In this document: positions 45,002-53,470 of the stretch, piece by piece
Layout: each line of letters starts with the position of its first letter
Position numbering within the stretch: position 1 is the first letter of the stretch
Origin: Bacillus sp. sid0103
GTDB taxonomy: Bacteria > Bacillota > Bacilli > Bacillales_B > DSM-18226
Direction of reading: 5' to 3'
Length of the DNA: 64,000 bases
Assembly: GCF_019219025.1 (NCBI RefSeq)
Contig: NZ_JAHUWN010000001.1
Coordinates: 186,001-250,000, forward strand
Notes under the pieces: generated by a model
What the model saw: the letters and a program-made list of their open reading frames with translations, nothing else
Told to the model about the DNA's origin: nothing
Database searches by the model: none
Made by a program: the position numbers and the translations under genes

Positions 45002-45183
45002 GGCTTTGTTATAGCCCATTATTGATATTACCCTTTGTTGATTGAAGTGATAGCGCGTTACTCCTACGGGAAAGCGGTTCACTAGAGACCCCGCATACAT
45101 GTATAGCGACTAGGAGGCTGCTGAACTGCCCGCGCGGCGCTGAGCGCTTGAAACGGAAATAAACAAGCAATTTTAACAAAGCC
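45002..45183. mobile_element. Full-length non-coding inverted-repeat element (about 182 bp)
   Basis: Terminal repeats GGCTTTGTTA and TAACAAAGCC are perfect over ten bases. The GC-rich middle (GAGACCCCGC, GAGGAGGCTGCTGAACTGCCCGCG) matches the 61525 copy. No flanking duplication is visible, so it may be old. It sits in the gap after ylbA, directly beside a long terminator palindrome. Confidence 0.7.
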
Positions 45184-45233
45184 CTGTATACAAAAAAGAC
45201 GCATGAATTTCATGCGTCTTTTTTGTATACAGG
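45183..45233. terminator. Long perfect palindrome, bidirectional terminator
   Basis: A 51-base palindrome with 25-bp perfect arms (CCTGTATACAAAAAAGACGC...) around one unpaired base. A6/T6 tracts inside the arms make it a terminator in both directions between the converging ylbA and ctaM genes. Confidence 0.85.
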
Positions 45234-45250
45234 ACAGCTATGACTTTATT

Positions 45251-45715
45251 TTACAGTCCTAGAATTGCTTTGATCATCGAAGTGGTTTCCCCGCCATGAT
45301 AAAATACATATAACAGCAGGTAAACGACAACTCCTGTAATCGCCGTGAAAAACCAAATGAAACTAGTTACCGGGCCAAGTTTGCGATGATTAGCAAGCTG
45401 ATTTTTGTATCCCGTCAGGATGGATGCAATTCCGAAACCAGCTCCCGTTGTTGCAAGGGTGATGTGAAATATTAAAAAAATTGTGTAATATATTTTAATA
45501 TTTTCTGGTCCTCCGAATGACGTATTACCAATAAAAATTGTTCGTGATGCATAAATAATAAAGAAGATAACCGCAAAGATTGCTGCCACAAACATAGTCT
45601 TTTTGTGAGCCTCAATCTTTCTCTGCTTTATTTGCCACCATCCAATTGCAACAGTAATAGCACTTAAAACAATAAACGAGGTACTGATCGTTGGCAAAAT
45701 GGGTAAGGAATTCAT
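45251..45715 (-). CDS. ctaM: DUF420 family cytochrome oxidase assembly protein (CtaM-like)
   Basis: 154 residues, four membrane segments (about 7-25, 37-57, 78-98, 115-140) with His residues in or near them (IFHITLATTGAGFG; NHRKLGPVTSF). DUF420 proteins (B. subtilis YozB, S. aureus CtaM) support heme-A-dependent terminal oxidases. Start ATG 45715 follows GAGAGG by seven bases; an upstream ATG at 45760 lacks a site. Its location next to ctaG fits the role. Confidence 0.8.
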   Translation of the reverse strand: MNSLPILPTISTSFIVLSAITVAIGWWQIKQRKIEAHKKTMFVAAIFAVIFFIIYASRTIFIGNTSFGGPENIKIYYTIFLIFHITLATTGAGFGIASILTGYKNQLANHRKLGPVTSFIWFFTAITGVVVYLLLYVFYHGGETTSMIKAILGL

Positions 45716-45804
45716 TAAACGTCCTCTCTTTTCTTTTATTCTAGAATAATAGTAGTTCAAACAACTTTACTTTTCAACGGGATTAACCAAAAATATGGCC
45801 TTCT

Positions 45805-45836
45805 TAAAAAAAAATCTCCCTGGAAGATGGGAGATT
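45805..45836 (-). terminator. Terminator after ctaG
   Basis: AATCTCCC/GGGAGATT stem followed by TTTTTTTT on the minus strand; overlaps the last bases of ctaG. Confidence 0.88.
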
Positions 45837-46743
45837 ATTTAATAAGTAATGGATTTAGTGATTGCTGCTTCAATTCCTGTTCGTTATCTGCTTGATCCTT
45901 TTTGTACCATTCAAAGAAAACATGCGCAAGGATGACCCCATAAATGATTTCTTGAATAATCTTCATTAACACTCCACCTAACTGCTGATCGTGGATTAAT
46001 GACATTGAGCTGAAAAGCTGAGGACCACTCAAATTTAAGCTTTCAAAGTTTGCAGTTCCGACACATAGTCTCATCACTTCTCCCCAAACATGAGGATCAG
46101 AGTAAGTAGAGTACATTGGTGTATCCGCAAAAATGATTAACGCACACGCTGGTGTTAACAGGATTCCATCTGCAAAAATATAACCAACCTTTTTCAGTCC
46201 GGTTAATGTCTGATGCTCTGGTAATTGATTAAGCAAAGGCCACCACATGAAAGTTGCAACGAAAAATAAAAGGATGGAATATCCTGCATGCAACCAAGCA
46301 TTTTGCATTACATGGTCAAAAATGATTGGAACATGGTAAAAGGAAAATAAACCATTAAAAATAATTAACGCAATTAGAGGCTTTGTTAAAACCTTAAACA
46401 CGGAATTAATAGTACCGACAGTGAATACTTTTCTCCAAAACCAGTTCGGGATACTTAGAATTAAAATAGGAGGTACCACCAATACCAATGCAGCCATTTG
46501 GATCATATGGACCCAAAACATAAGGTGTGCTAATAAATCGACAGGAGAGCCCTTAATGGCATAAAGAAGAATCATCGATAAAAGAAATAATCCGCCTTGA
46601 GTTTTCGTTAAGGGAACACTCCCTGGAAAAAAACTCCTGTATTTAATTGTAAGGACAAAATATCCTGCACTAAGTCCTATTAATATTAGCATAAAGTACG
46701 GGCTCCAAAGTGCTTTAAAACCAAATATATCTAATGTAAGCAC
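45835..46743 (-). CDS. ctaG: Cytochrome c oxidase assembly factor CtaG (caa3 type)
   Basis: 302 residues, seven predicted membrane segments; family CtaG_Cox11-unrelated 'caa3_CtaG'. LDIFGFKALWSPYFMLIL at the N-terminus, HMIQMAALVLVVPPILIL (about 88-105) and NQLPEHQTLTGLKKVGYIFADG (about 175-200) are signatures. It is needed to mature the CuB/CuA centres of caa3 oxidase in B. subtilis. Start GTG 46743 with GAGGTGA six bases before; the longer reading from 46830 adds residues unlike relatives. Confidence 0.9.
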   Translation of the reverse strand: MLTLDIFGFKALWSPYFMLILIGLSAGYFVLTIKYRSFFPGSVPLTKTQGGLFLLSMILLYAIKGSPVDLLAHLMFWVHMIQMAALVLVVPPILILSIPNWFWRKVFTVGTINSVFKVLTKPLIALIIFNGLFSFYHVPIIFDHVMQNAWLHAGYSILLFFVATFMWWPLLNQLPEHQTLTGLKKVGYIFADGILLTPACALIIFADTPMYSTYSDPHVWGEVMRLCVGTANFESLNLSGPQLFSSMSLIHDQQLGGVLMKIIQEIIYGVILAHVFFEWYKKDQADNEQELKQQSLNPLLIK

Positions 46744-46842
46744 CCAAATCACCTCATTCTGATGTAAAAGAATTGTTAACAATATTATACCCTTGGTCAA
46801 AATGATTCGCAAAGAAATGAAATCTTCCATTTTATTGCTCTT

Positions 46843-46879
46843 AAAAAAGAAAATCGGCCATAAGCCGATTTTCTTTTTT
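46843..46879. terminator. Terminator between ctaF and ctaG
   Basis: AAAAAAGAAAATCGGC/GCCGATTTTCTTTTTT sixteen-bp stem. Separates ctaG from the ctaCDEF transcript. Confidence 0.85.
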
Positions 46880-46887
46880 TGAACATA

Positions 46888-47223
46888 TTACCACCAAATG
46901 ATAGTTGAAAAGGCAAGAATAGTTATGGCACCAACTAACACACCTGAGTATAAAAAGAGTGATGGAGCTTCATGCCCTTTATGGCTCATATGCATGAAAT
47001 AATATAGTTGGAAAATAACTTGAACAACAGCTAGAAGGATAATAAATGGTATAGTAAACCAAGAAGTAAACCCTTTAATAGCTACAGCTGCAAAAGCAAT
47101 TAGCGTTAAGAAGATCATCAAGGCAAAAGATACCAATTGATATCTCATCTCTTCTGCATTTTTCCGGCGGCGATATTCAATGTCAACTCTTGGGTTTCCT
47201 GAATTTAATTGTTGATTTGCCAT
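46888..47223 (-). CDS. ctaF: Cytochrome c oxidase subunit IVB
   Basis: 111 residues with three membrane segments (about 33-50, 57-75, 90-108), COX4 prokaryote type. LYYFMHMSHKGHEAPSLFLYSGVLVGAI is typical. Last structural subunit of the caa3 oxidase, four bases after ctaE. Confidence 0.93.
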   Translation of the reverse strand: MANQQLNSGNPRVDIEYRRRKNAEEMRYQLVSFALMIFLTLIAFAAVAIKGFTSWFTIPFIILLAVVQVIFQLYYFMHMSHKGHEAPSLFLYSGVLVGAITILAFSTIIWW

Positions 47224-47227
47224 CAGT

Positions 47228-47854
47228 TTATCCCACCATTCCCATTAAATATACTACTGTAAAGATAAATACCCAAACAACGTCAATAAAATGCCAGTAT
47301 AAACTAAACACATAGAATTTTGGCGCATTGTATAGGTCCAAGCCACGATTTGCGTTTCGAATCATTAATGTTAAACACCATAGTAAACCAAACGCAACGT
47401 GCCCCCCGTGGAAACCTACTAGGGTATAGAATGCAGAACCGAAAGCACTGCTTGTAAATGTATGTCCTTCATGGACATAATGGGTGAACTCATAAACCTC
47501 AAGCCCTAAGAACCCTGCACCTAAAAGGGCTGTTAGACCAAGCCAAACCATCATTTTTTTGAAAGCAAAGTTTTTCATATGATACATTGCATAAACACTT
47601 GTTAACGAGCTAGTTAAGAGAAGCATCGTAGCGACAAAAGTTAACGGTAATTCAAATAAATCCTTTGCTAAAGGATGACTTGAACTTGGAACTTTATCCT
47701 TTAAAGCAAGATATGTGGCAAAGAGGGAGGCAAACAGAACTGTCTCTCCCCCTAGGAAAAACCAAAAACCTAAGAATTTATTTTTGGATTCAAGGGTTGA
47801 TTTTTCCGGCGCAGCAGGCCATGTTTCATACGTAAATTTTTCATCAGCGTGCAT
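47228..47854 (-). CDS. ctaE: Cytochrome c oxidase subunit III
   Basis: 208 residues, five membrane segments, COX3 family. GFWFFLGGETVLFASLFATYLAL (about 29-51), GFHGGHVAFGLLW (about 145-157) and WHFIDVVWVFIF near the end are diagnostic. ATG overlaps the ctaD stop by one base (TAATG). Confidence 0.95.
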   Translation of the reverse strand: MHADEKFTYETWPAAPEKSTLESKNKFLGFWFFLGGETVLFASLFATYLALKDKVPSSSHPLAKDLFELPLTFVATMLLLTSSLTSVYAMYHMKNFAFKKMMVWLGLTALLGAGFLGLEVYEFTHYVHEGHTFTSSAFGSAFYTLVGFHGGHVAFGLLWCLTLMIRNANRGLDLYNAPKFYVFSLYWHFIDVVWVFIFTVVYLMGMVG

Positions 47855-49725
47855 TATGCCTTAACCCCCTTATCATCATCATCCATTAATTCTTCTTTGT
47901 GTATATGGAAGCCATGATCGTCTTTAACTGAACGTAAGAACATAGAACCAAAAGTTACTAATAATCCGATGATCATTACTGGTAAAGCCCAAGCCTTATC
48001 ATTAATATGATACATTGCACCAAAGGCTGCTATGAATAAACCTAGGGCCATCATAAACGGTAAGAATGATGAATTTGGCATATGGATATCACCAAGCGGC
48101 TCTGCTGGTGTCATTCCTTTTTTACCATCCATTTTTTCTAACCAATACGCATCTAACCCACGAACAAGTGGAAGCTGCTTAAAGTTATAAAACGGTGGTG
48201 GTGAAGGAATGGCCCATTCTAATGTTCTTCCATCGCCCCATGGATCATTTCCAACTTTAACATTTTTCACAGAAGTTATAATGATGTTAAGTAACATTAC
48301 AATAACAGCTACTCCCATAAACGCAGCACCTATAGAGCTAACCATGTTAGCTGTGTCAAATCCTTGACCAGGCAGGTAGGTGAAAACGCGTCGCGGCATT
48401 CCCCATAAACCTAAGAAATGTTGGATAAAGAATGTTAAATGGAACCCAATAAAGAACAACCAGAAAGTAATTTTACCTAAAACTTCATTCAACATTGTTC
48501 CAAACATTTTTGGCCAATAGAGATGTGTACCTGCAAAGACTGCAAATACCACACCACCCACAATAACGTAATGGAAGTGAGCAACAACGAAATAAGTATC
48601 ATGATATTGATAGTCAGCTGCTGCAGAGGCTAGCATTACCCCTGTTACCCCACCAGCAAGGAATGATGGAATAAACGCCATTGCCCAATGCATAGGAGTG
48701 GTGAATTTTACACTTCCTCCCCACATTGTTAAAAGCCAGTTAAATATTTTAATTCCGGTCGGAACACCAATCGCCATTGTAGCAACTGCGAAAATGGCAT
48801 TTGCAACAGGACCTAAACCTGTTGTAAACATATGGTGAGCCCATACCATGAAGCCTAAGAAACCGATTAATACAGTTGCAAATACCATGGAAGAGTATCC
48901 AAATAAACGCTTTCTTGAGAAAATCGGGAAAATCTCCGAGAAAATCCCGAAAGCTGGAAGTATTAAAATATATACTTCTGGGTGACCGAATATCCAGAAA
49001 AGATGTTCCCAAATAACTGTATTTCCACCCAGAGTAGGATCAAAGAAATTCGCTCCAAACAAACGGTCAAACATCATTAAAACTAAACCAACTGTTAATG
49101 GAGGAAATGCAAACAAAATAAGTGCTGAAGTGACAAAAGTTGTCCAAGTAAACAACGGCATTCTCATATAGGTCATACCTGGTGCACGCATGTTAATGAT
49201 AGTGACTAGGAAGTTAATACCACCAATCAAGGTTCCAATACCAGATATCTGTAAACCTAAGATATAAAAGTCTACACCATGTCCTTTTGAATGAAGTGCT
49301 AGTGACGCGTAGGATGTCCACCCTGCATCAGGAGCCCCACCTAAGAACCATGATAGGTTTAGGAAGATTCCTCCGAAGAAGAATAACCAAAATCCAAGTG
49401 CATTTACAAATGGAAACGCAACGTCGCGTGCTCCAATTTGTAATGGCATTACCGCATTCATAAATGCAAATACAAGTGGCATTGCAGCAAGGAATATCAT
49501 AGTGGTTCCGTGCATTGTTATAATTTCATTAAATAATCCGGCACTCACAAAATCATTATTCGGCACTGCAAGCTGGATGCGGATAAATATTGCCTCTAAT
49601 CCGCCCACTAAGAAGAAAAATCCACCTGCAATGAGATATAGGATGGCGATTTTTTTATGGTCAACAGTTGTTAAAAAGTCCCATAAAGTTGCCCCAAATC
49701 CCTTTTTTTGAGCATAGGTACTCAC
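47854..49725 (-). CDS. ctaD: Cytochrome c oxidase subunit I (caa3)
   Basis: 623 residues, about 14 membrane segments; the heme A and heme a3-CuB subunit. EIITMHGTTMIFL (low-spin heme His), FWIFGHPEVYILILPAFG (CuB His and the His-Tyr cross-link, about 245), VWAHHMFTTG (two CuB His, about 298) and HDTYFVVAHFHYVIVGG (heme His pair, about 375-390) are all present. YHDTYF with the YS-type K channel marks an A2-like oxidase. GTG start after GGGAGG. Confidence 0.97.
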   Translation of the reverse strand: MSTYAQKKGFGATLWDFLTTVDHKKIAILYLIAGGFFFLVGGLEAIFIRIQLAVPNNDFVSAGLFNEIITMHGTTMIFLAAMPLVFAFMNAVMPLQIGARDVAFPFVNALGFWLFFFGGIFLNLSWFLGGAPDAGWTSYASLALHSKGHGVDFYILGLQISGIGTLIGGINFLVTIINMRAPGMTYMRMPLFTWTTFVTSALILFAFPPLTVGLVLMMFDRLFGANFFDPTLGGNTVIWEHLFWIFGHPEVYILILPAFGIFSEIFPIFSRKRLFGYSSMVFATVLIGFLGFMVWAHHMFTTGLGPVANAIFAVATMAIGVPTGIKIFNWLLTMWGGSVKFTTPMHWAMAFIPSFLAGGVTGVMLASAAADYQYHDTYFVVAHFHYVIVGGVVFAVFAGTHLYWPKMFGTMLNEVLGKITFWLFFIGFHLTFFIQHFLGLWGMPRRVFTYLPGQGFDTANMVSSIGAAFMGVAVIVMLLNIIITSVKNVKVGNDPWGDGRTLEWAIPSPPPFYNFKQLPLVRGLDAYWLEKMDGKKGMTPAEPLGDIHMPNSSFLPFMMALGLFIAAFGAMYHINDKAWALPVMIIGLLVTFGSMFLRSVKDDHGFHIHKEELMDDDDKGVKA

Positions 49726-49755
49726 AATTTTACCTCCCTTTCAACCGATTCCCCT

Positions 49756-50814
49756 TTATTCCTGAACCTTTAAGCCCATTAAATACTCTGCTAACGCATC
49801 AAGCTGGTCTTCAGACATTTCAGGGTATTTTCCTGTCATCATGTTACCAGGCTTATATGTTTCCGGGTTACGGATCCAATTTTTCAATTCTTTTTTATTA
49901 TGATCCAAAACACCAGCTACACGAGAACGCTCACCAAAGTTCGATAAATTTGGTGCCAGACGTGCAGTATCAGGCATTTTGTTTGATGGTGTTACAGCAT
50001 GACAGCCAATACAGCTTTTATTAAAAAGTTCTTGTCCTTCTGCAGCAACAGCACCTTGAGCTTTTTGTGGTTCTTTAACATTTTGCATGGAAGTAACCCA
50101 AGCATCAAATTTGTCCCTGCTGATTGCTTTTACTTTAAAGTCCATCAAAGCATGCGATGGTCCACAAAGTTCTGCACATTTACCATAAAAAAGATTTCCG
50201 GCTTCGTTTGCACGTTTATCATCAAACTCTAACCAAAATTTGTTGATATTTTCAGTATTGGTATCAAGCTTTCCACCAACAGCTGGAATCCAGAATGAAT
50301 GTTTAACATCGGTAGACTTTAAATTGAAATATACTTTTTCATTCGTTGGGACAACTAAGTCCTGACTTGTCACAATCTTCTGTCCTGGATATTCGAAATC
50401 CCACCAGTATAAATGAGAGCGGACGTTAATAACAAGCGCCTTTGTATTTTTCTTATCCATTGGTGATACATCTGCAAGTTTAAAGGTTGCAGCTACAGTC
50501 GGAACGGCAAGAATTAATAGTAAAAGTATCGGCACAACAGTCCAAATAATTTCTAATTTGTGACTTCCTTCTACTTGTTTTGGGATTCTGTCATCCTTTC
50601 TTTTAAAACGAACCAAGATCAGAACGAAAATGATCGCGACAATAATAATAACCCCAACCATGATTAAAGTACTTAACTTCATTAAATCATATTGCGTTTT
50701 CGCAACTTCACCGGCAGGCTTTAACGTGGAAAGGAACGGTTCGCCACATCCGGAGAGTACAAGCGCTAAAATCGAAAATAACGAAAATAAACGCCATTTT
50801 GCAAGCCTTTTCAT
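49756..50814 (-). CDS. ctaC: Cytochrome c oxidase subunit II with fused cytochrome c
   Basis: 352 residues. Lipoprotein signal with lipobox Cys23 (VLSGC), two membrane segments (about 48-70 and 88-110), cupredoxin domain with CuA ligands His172, Cys213, Cys217, His221, Met224 (CAELCGPSHALM), and a C-terminal cytochrome c domain with C-x-x-C-H at 268-272 and distal Met in PGNMMTGKYPEM. This fusion defines the caa3 type. First gene of ctaCDEF. Confidence 0.97.
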   Translation of the reverse strand: MKRLAKWRLFSLFSILALVLSGCGEPFLSTLKPAGEVAKTQYDLMKLSTLIMVGVIIIVAIIFVLILVRFKRKDDRIPKQVEGSHKLEIIWTVVPILLLLILAVPTVAATFKLADVSPMDKKNTKALVINVRSHLYWWDFEYPGQKIVTSQDLVVPTNEKVYFNLKSTDVKHSFWIPAVGGKLDTNTENINKFWLEFDDKRANEAGNLFYGKCAELCGPSHALMDFKVKAISRDKFDAWVTSMQNVKEPQKAQGAVAAEGQELFNKSCIGCHAVTPSNKMPDTARLAPNLSNFGERSRVAGVLDHNKKELKNWIRNPETYKPGNMMTGKYPEMSEDQLDALAEYLMGLKVQE

Positions 50815-50927
50815 AGCTTAATCAAACCCCTCTTTCACTAATAAATTCTTAAAAACTTTTGGTGGATCAAAGAAGTATGTAGGATGACTGTTCCTGTAAT
50901 TCCATCCAGAAACAATCATTTGCAAAA

Positions 50928-51863
50928 CTAAATTAATGTAACGATAACCATTGCCACAAAAATAATAGTTAAATATTGCAAAGAGTAAACAAACATTAGT
51001 TTTGCCCACTTTATGTCATCTTTGATTTTATATCCATAAATCCCTAATGCCAGCCACCCGATATTTAATAGGATAGCAAGAACTAGAAATGGGATTCCTA
51101 ACTTGGTAAGAAAAAATGGGATAGGTTGAAGTGCAGCAACCCAGAGAATGATGTGAATCTTTGTAGTTTTAAACCCCTTCACAACAGGCAACATTGGGAT
51201 TCCCGCTGCTTTATATTCTTTCACTCTTCTCATCGCTAGAGCATAAAAATGCGGTGGCTGCCAAACAAACATTAATACAAACAATGACCACGCCATGATA
51301 TCTAGATTTGCATCAACTGCTGCCCATCCAATAAGCGGCGGCATGGCGCCAGAAATGCTTCCGATAATAGTATTGGAAACCAATTGCCGCTTTGACCATA
51401 GGGTATATAGGAAAACATAGCTAAAAACTCCAAGCAGTCCTATAACTGTTGCAGTCATTGTAGTAAAGAATAAAGACAGTGTTCCCAGTCCTATGAGTAA
51501 AATACCTAATGTAAGAACTTTTACTGGCATTACTTTCCCAGTAACGGTTGGTCGTGCCTTCGTTCTTTCCATTAAATGGTCAATGTCACGATCTACATAA
51601 TTATTAATTGCACATGACCCAGCAATGATTAGTGAAGAACCAATTACAGTAAAAAAGACTATATCTAAATTATCTAGAAAGCTTTGTCCTGAAAAATGTA
51701 ACGCTAACCATAACCCTGTAAATGTAGTAATTAGGTTGGAATTAACAATCCCTATTTTAATAAGGGCCATAAGGTCTTTCCAAGCTGAGGTCTTTATATC
51801 GGTTTGCAGGCTCGCAGTGCCATTTTCAATGGCAGCATCTCCGTAAGCCTTAGAGTTAGACAT
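50928..51863 (-). CDS. ctaB: Protoheme IX farnesyltransferase (heme O synthase)
   Basis: 311 residues, UbiA-type prenyltransferase with about nine membrane segments. Converts heme B to heme O. Asp-rich motifs [19 protein letters not shown] (about 86-104) and the second loop [14 protein letters not shown] (about 211-224) are present. Divergent from ctaA, which makes heme A from its product. AGGAGG is found before the ATG. Confidence 0.95.
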   Translation of the reverse strand: MSNSKAYGDAAIENGTASLQTDIKTSAWKDLMALIKIGIVNSNLITTFTGLWLALHFSGQSFLDNLDIVFFTVIGSSLIIAGSCAINNYVDRDIDHLMERTKARPTVTGKVMPVKVLTLGILLIGLGTLSLFFTTMTATVIGLLGVFSYVFLYTLWSKRQLVSNTIIGSISGAMPPLIGWAAVDANLDIMAWSLFVLMFVWQPPHFYALAMRRVKEYKAAGIPMLPVVKGFKTTKIHIILWVAALQPIPFFLTKLGIPFLVLAILLNIGWLALGIYGYKIKDDIKWAKLMFVYSLQYLTIIFVAMVIVTLI

Positions 51864-52521
51864 TTGTTTCTCCTCCTAAACCTAAATAACAAAACGTTCA
51901 TCATTTAAGCCGTGATATTGATTCTTAATTATTTATGCCCTCATTTGTAATAAAAAGGAATGCTTAAGAAAAAAATTCAAGTAATATTTTTCGACGTGAA
52001 TATGAATCATTAAATAAGAGTAGTGATTTTAGAAACACTTTCTCTGTATATTAAATCACACTTTCCAGTATTTTTGTGAACTTTTTTTGAATAATTTTAT
52101 ACAAAATTGTGACAGGATTCATTTAATCATGAATGAGATTCAGATTTTGTCACAATTGTTCATTCTACTCAAAGATGAATCACCTATATGTAATATATCT
52201 CCTGTATCTGCTGTATGTGATTAAGTGGAAGTCTTCCACCTTTTATAAAGGGATGATACTCAATAATCTTCCCATATATATTTCTAACAGACTAAAAGCA
52301 AAGATTCAACAGTTTCCACTATAATAATAGTGGAAACTGTTTATTATTCATGACCTTTTTATTTATAAAAGTTATCCTATATTCTATATTTATTTTCTGT
52401 TCTTTTTCGACTTTATTCGGTATTATTAATAGGGAATTTAATCGTCTTGTTACTTTTCCATTTATTATACTGTCAGGTTTATCCAATGACAAATTATTGA
52501 ACTTTTTAAGAGGTGAATTTT
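51864..52521. other. Intergenic control region between ctaB and ctaA
   Basis: A 658-base AT-rich gap without a convincing gene. It holds an imperfect palindrome with 10-bp ends AATTGTGACA/TGTCACAATT (52105-52157), a perfect 15-bp hairpin AACAGTTTCCACTAT/ATAGTGGAAACTGTT (52308-52341) without a T tract, and a TATACT that may be a -10 about 50 bases before ctaA. ResD control of ctaA/ctaB is known in B. subtilis; I could not pin a ResD site here. Confidence 0.5.
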
Positions 52522-53430
52522 TTGCGACGATCTTTAAAGTGGTTAGCGGTTGCCACTACCATCGGAATGATATTTATCCTAATAGGTGGTGCTTTAGTGA
52601 CAAAGACCGGTTCTGGAATGGGCTGCGGAAGATCTTGGCCGCTTTGTAACGGTAAATTTCTTCCATTAGCTATAACACCAGAATTAGCTATAGAACTTGC
52701 CCACAGGCTTGTTTCCGGAGTAGGTGGAATTATGGTTCTCGTTTTGTCTATTTGGTCTTGGAAGGCTATTGGACACATTAGGGAAACCAAATTTCTTTCG
52801 TTCCTCTCCTTTTTCTTTTTACTGTTACAAGCATTAATCGGGGCAGCTGCAGTAAAATGGGGACAGTCAAGCTTTGTACTAGCCTTACATTTCGGTATTT
52901 CACTTATCTCCTTTGCAGCTGTTTTGTTATTAACACTATTAATTTTTGAAATTGATAAGAAATTCAATGCAGAAAAGCTTTATATCGATAAACGAATGGG
53001 ATTTCATATTATCGGTGTCTCAATTTATAGTTATCTTGTTATCTATACTGGGGCACTTGTGCGCCATACTAAGTCTAGTCTTGTTTGTCGAGATTGGCCA
53101 TTATGTTTAAATGACGTTCCAGCCCTGCCATCTAACTTGTATGAATGGGTGCAAATGGGGCACCGTGCTGCTGCTGGCCTGATCTTTATTTGGATTACGT
53201 ATATCCTAATTTTGACAGTCCGTCATTATAAAGAGCAAAAAGTGCTTTACTGGGGTTGGATTATTTCCTTCATCCTAGTTACTTTACAAGTGATTGCTGG
53301 CGCACTGATTATTTTCACCAGTTTAAATCTGTATATTGCCCTCTTACACGCGTTCTTTATTACTTGCTTGTTTGGGGTTTTAAGTTATTTCCTTTTGTTA
53401 TATTCTAGATCGATAAGAAATAACCAGTAA
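52522..53430 (+). CDS. ctaA: Heme A synthase CtaA
   Basis: 302 residues, eight membrane segments in two four-helix halves. Oxidises heme O to heme A. Two Cys pairs, CGRSWPLC (about 34-41) and CRDWPLC (about 190-196), and His-containing ELAHRLVSG and MGHRAAAGL (heme ligands) are present, matching type-1 enzymes of bacilli. The TTG at 52522 follows AGAGGTG by six bases; GTG at 52513 lies within that site. Confidence 0.95.
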   Translation: MRRSLKWLAVATTIGMIFILIGGALVTKTGSGMGCGRSWPLCNGKFLPLAITPELAIELAHRLVSGVGGIMVLVLSIWSWKAIGHIRETKFLSFLSFFFLLLQALIGAAAVKWGQSSFVLALHFGISLISFAAVLLLTLLIFEIDKKFNAEKLYIDKRMGFHIIGVSIYSYLVIYTGALVRHTKSSLVCRDWPLCLNDVPALPSNLYEWVQMGHRAAAGLIFIWITYILILTVRHYKEQKVLYWGWIISFILVTLQVIAGALIIFTSLNLYIALLHAFFITCLFGVLSYFLLLYSRSIRNNQ

Positions 53431-53470
53431 AAAAAGTTGCTAGGGAATTTAAAATCCCTAGCAACTTTTT
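53431..53470. terminator. Bidirectional terminator between ctaA and pyc
   Basis: Sixteen-bp perfect stem AAAAAGTTGCTAGGGA/TCCCTAGCAACTTTTT between converging genes. Confidence 0.93.

Noticed and set aside
52133..52324. A 63-codon open frame in the ctaB-ctaA gap
   Set aside because: Tyr/Leu/Ile-rich, AT-driven, no ribosome site, ends in the 52308 hairpin; looks random.
52350..52649. A 99-codon open frame overlapping the start of ctaA
   Set aside because: It overlaps ctaA out of frame for more than 120 bases and has no Shine-Dalgarno sequence.
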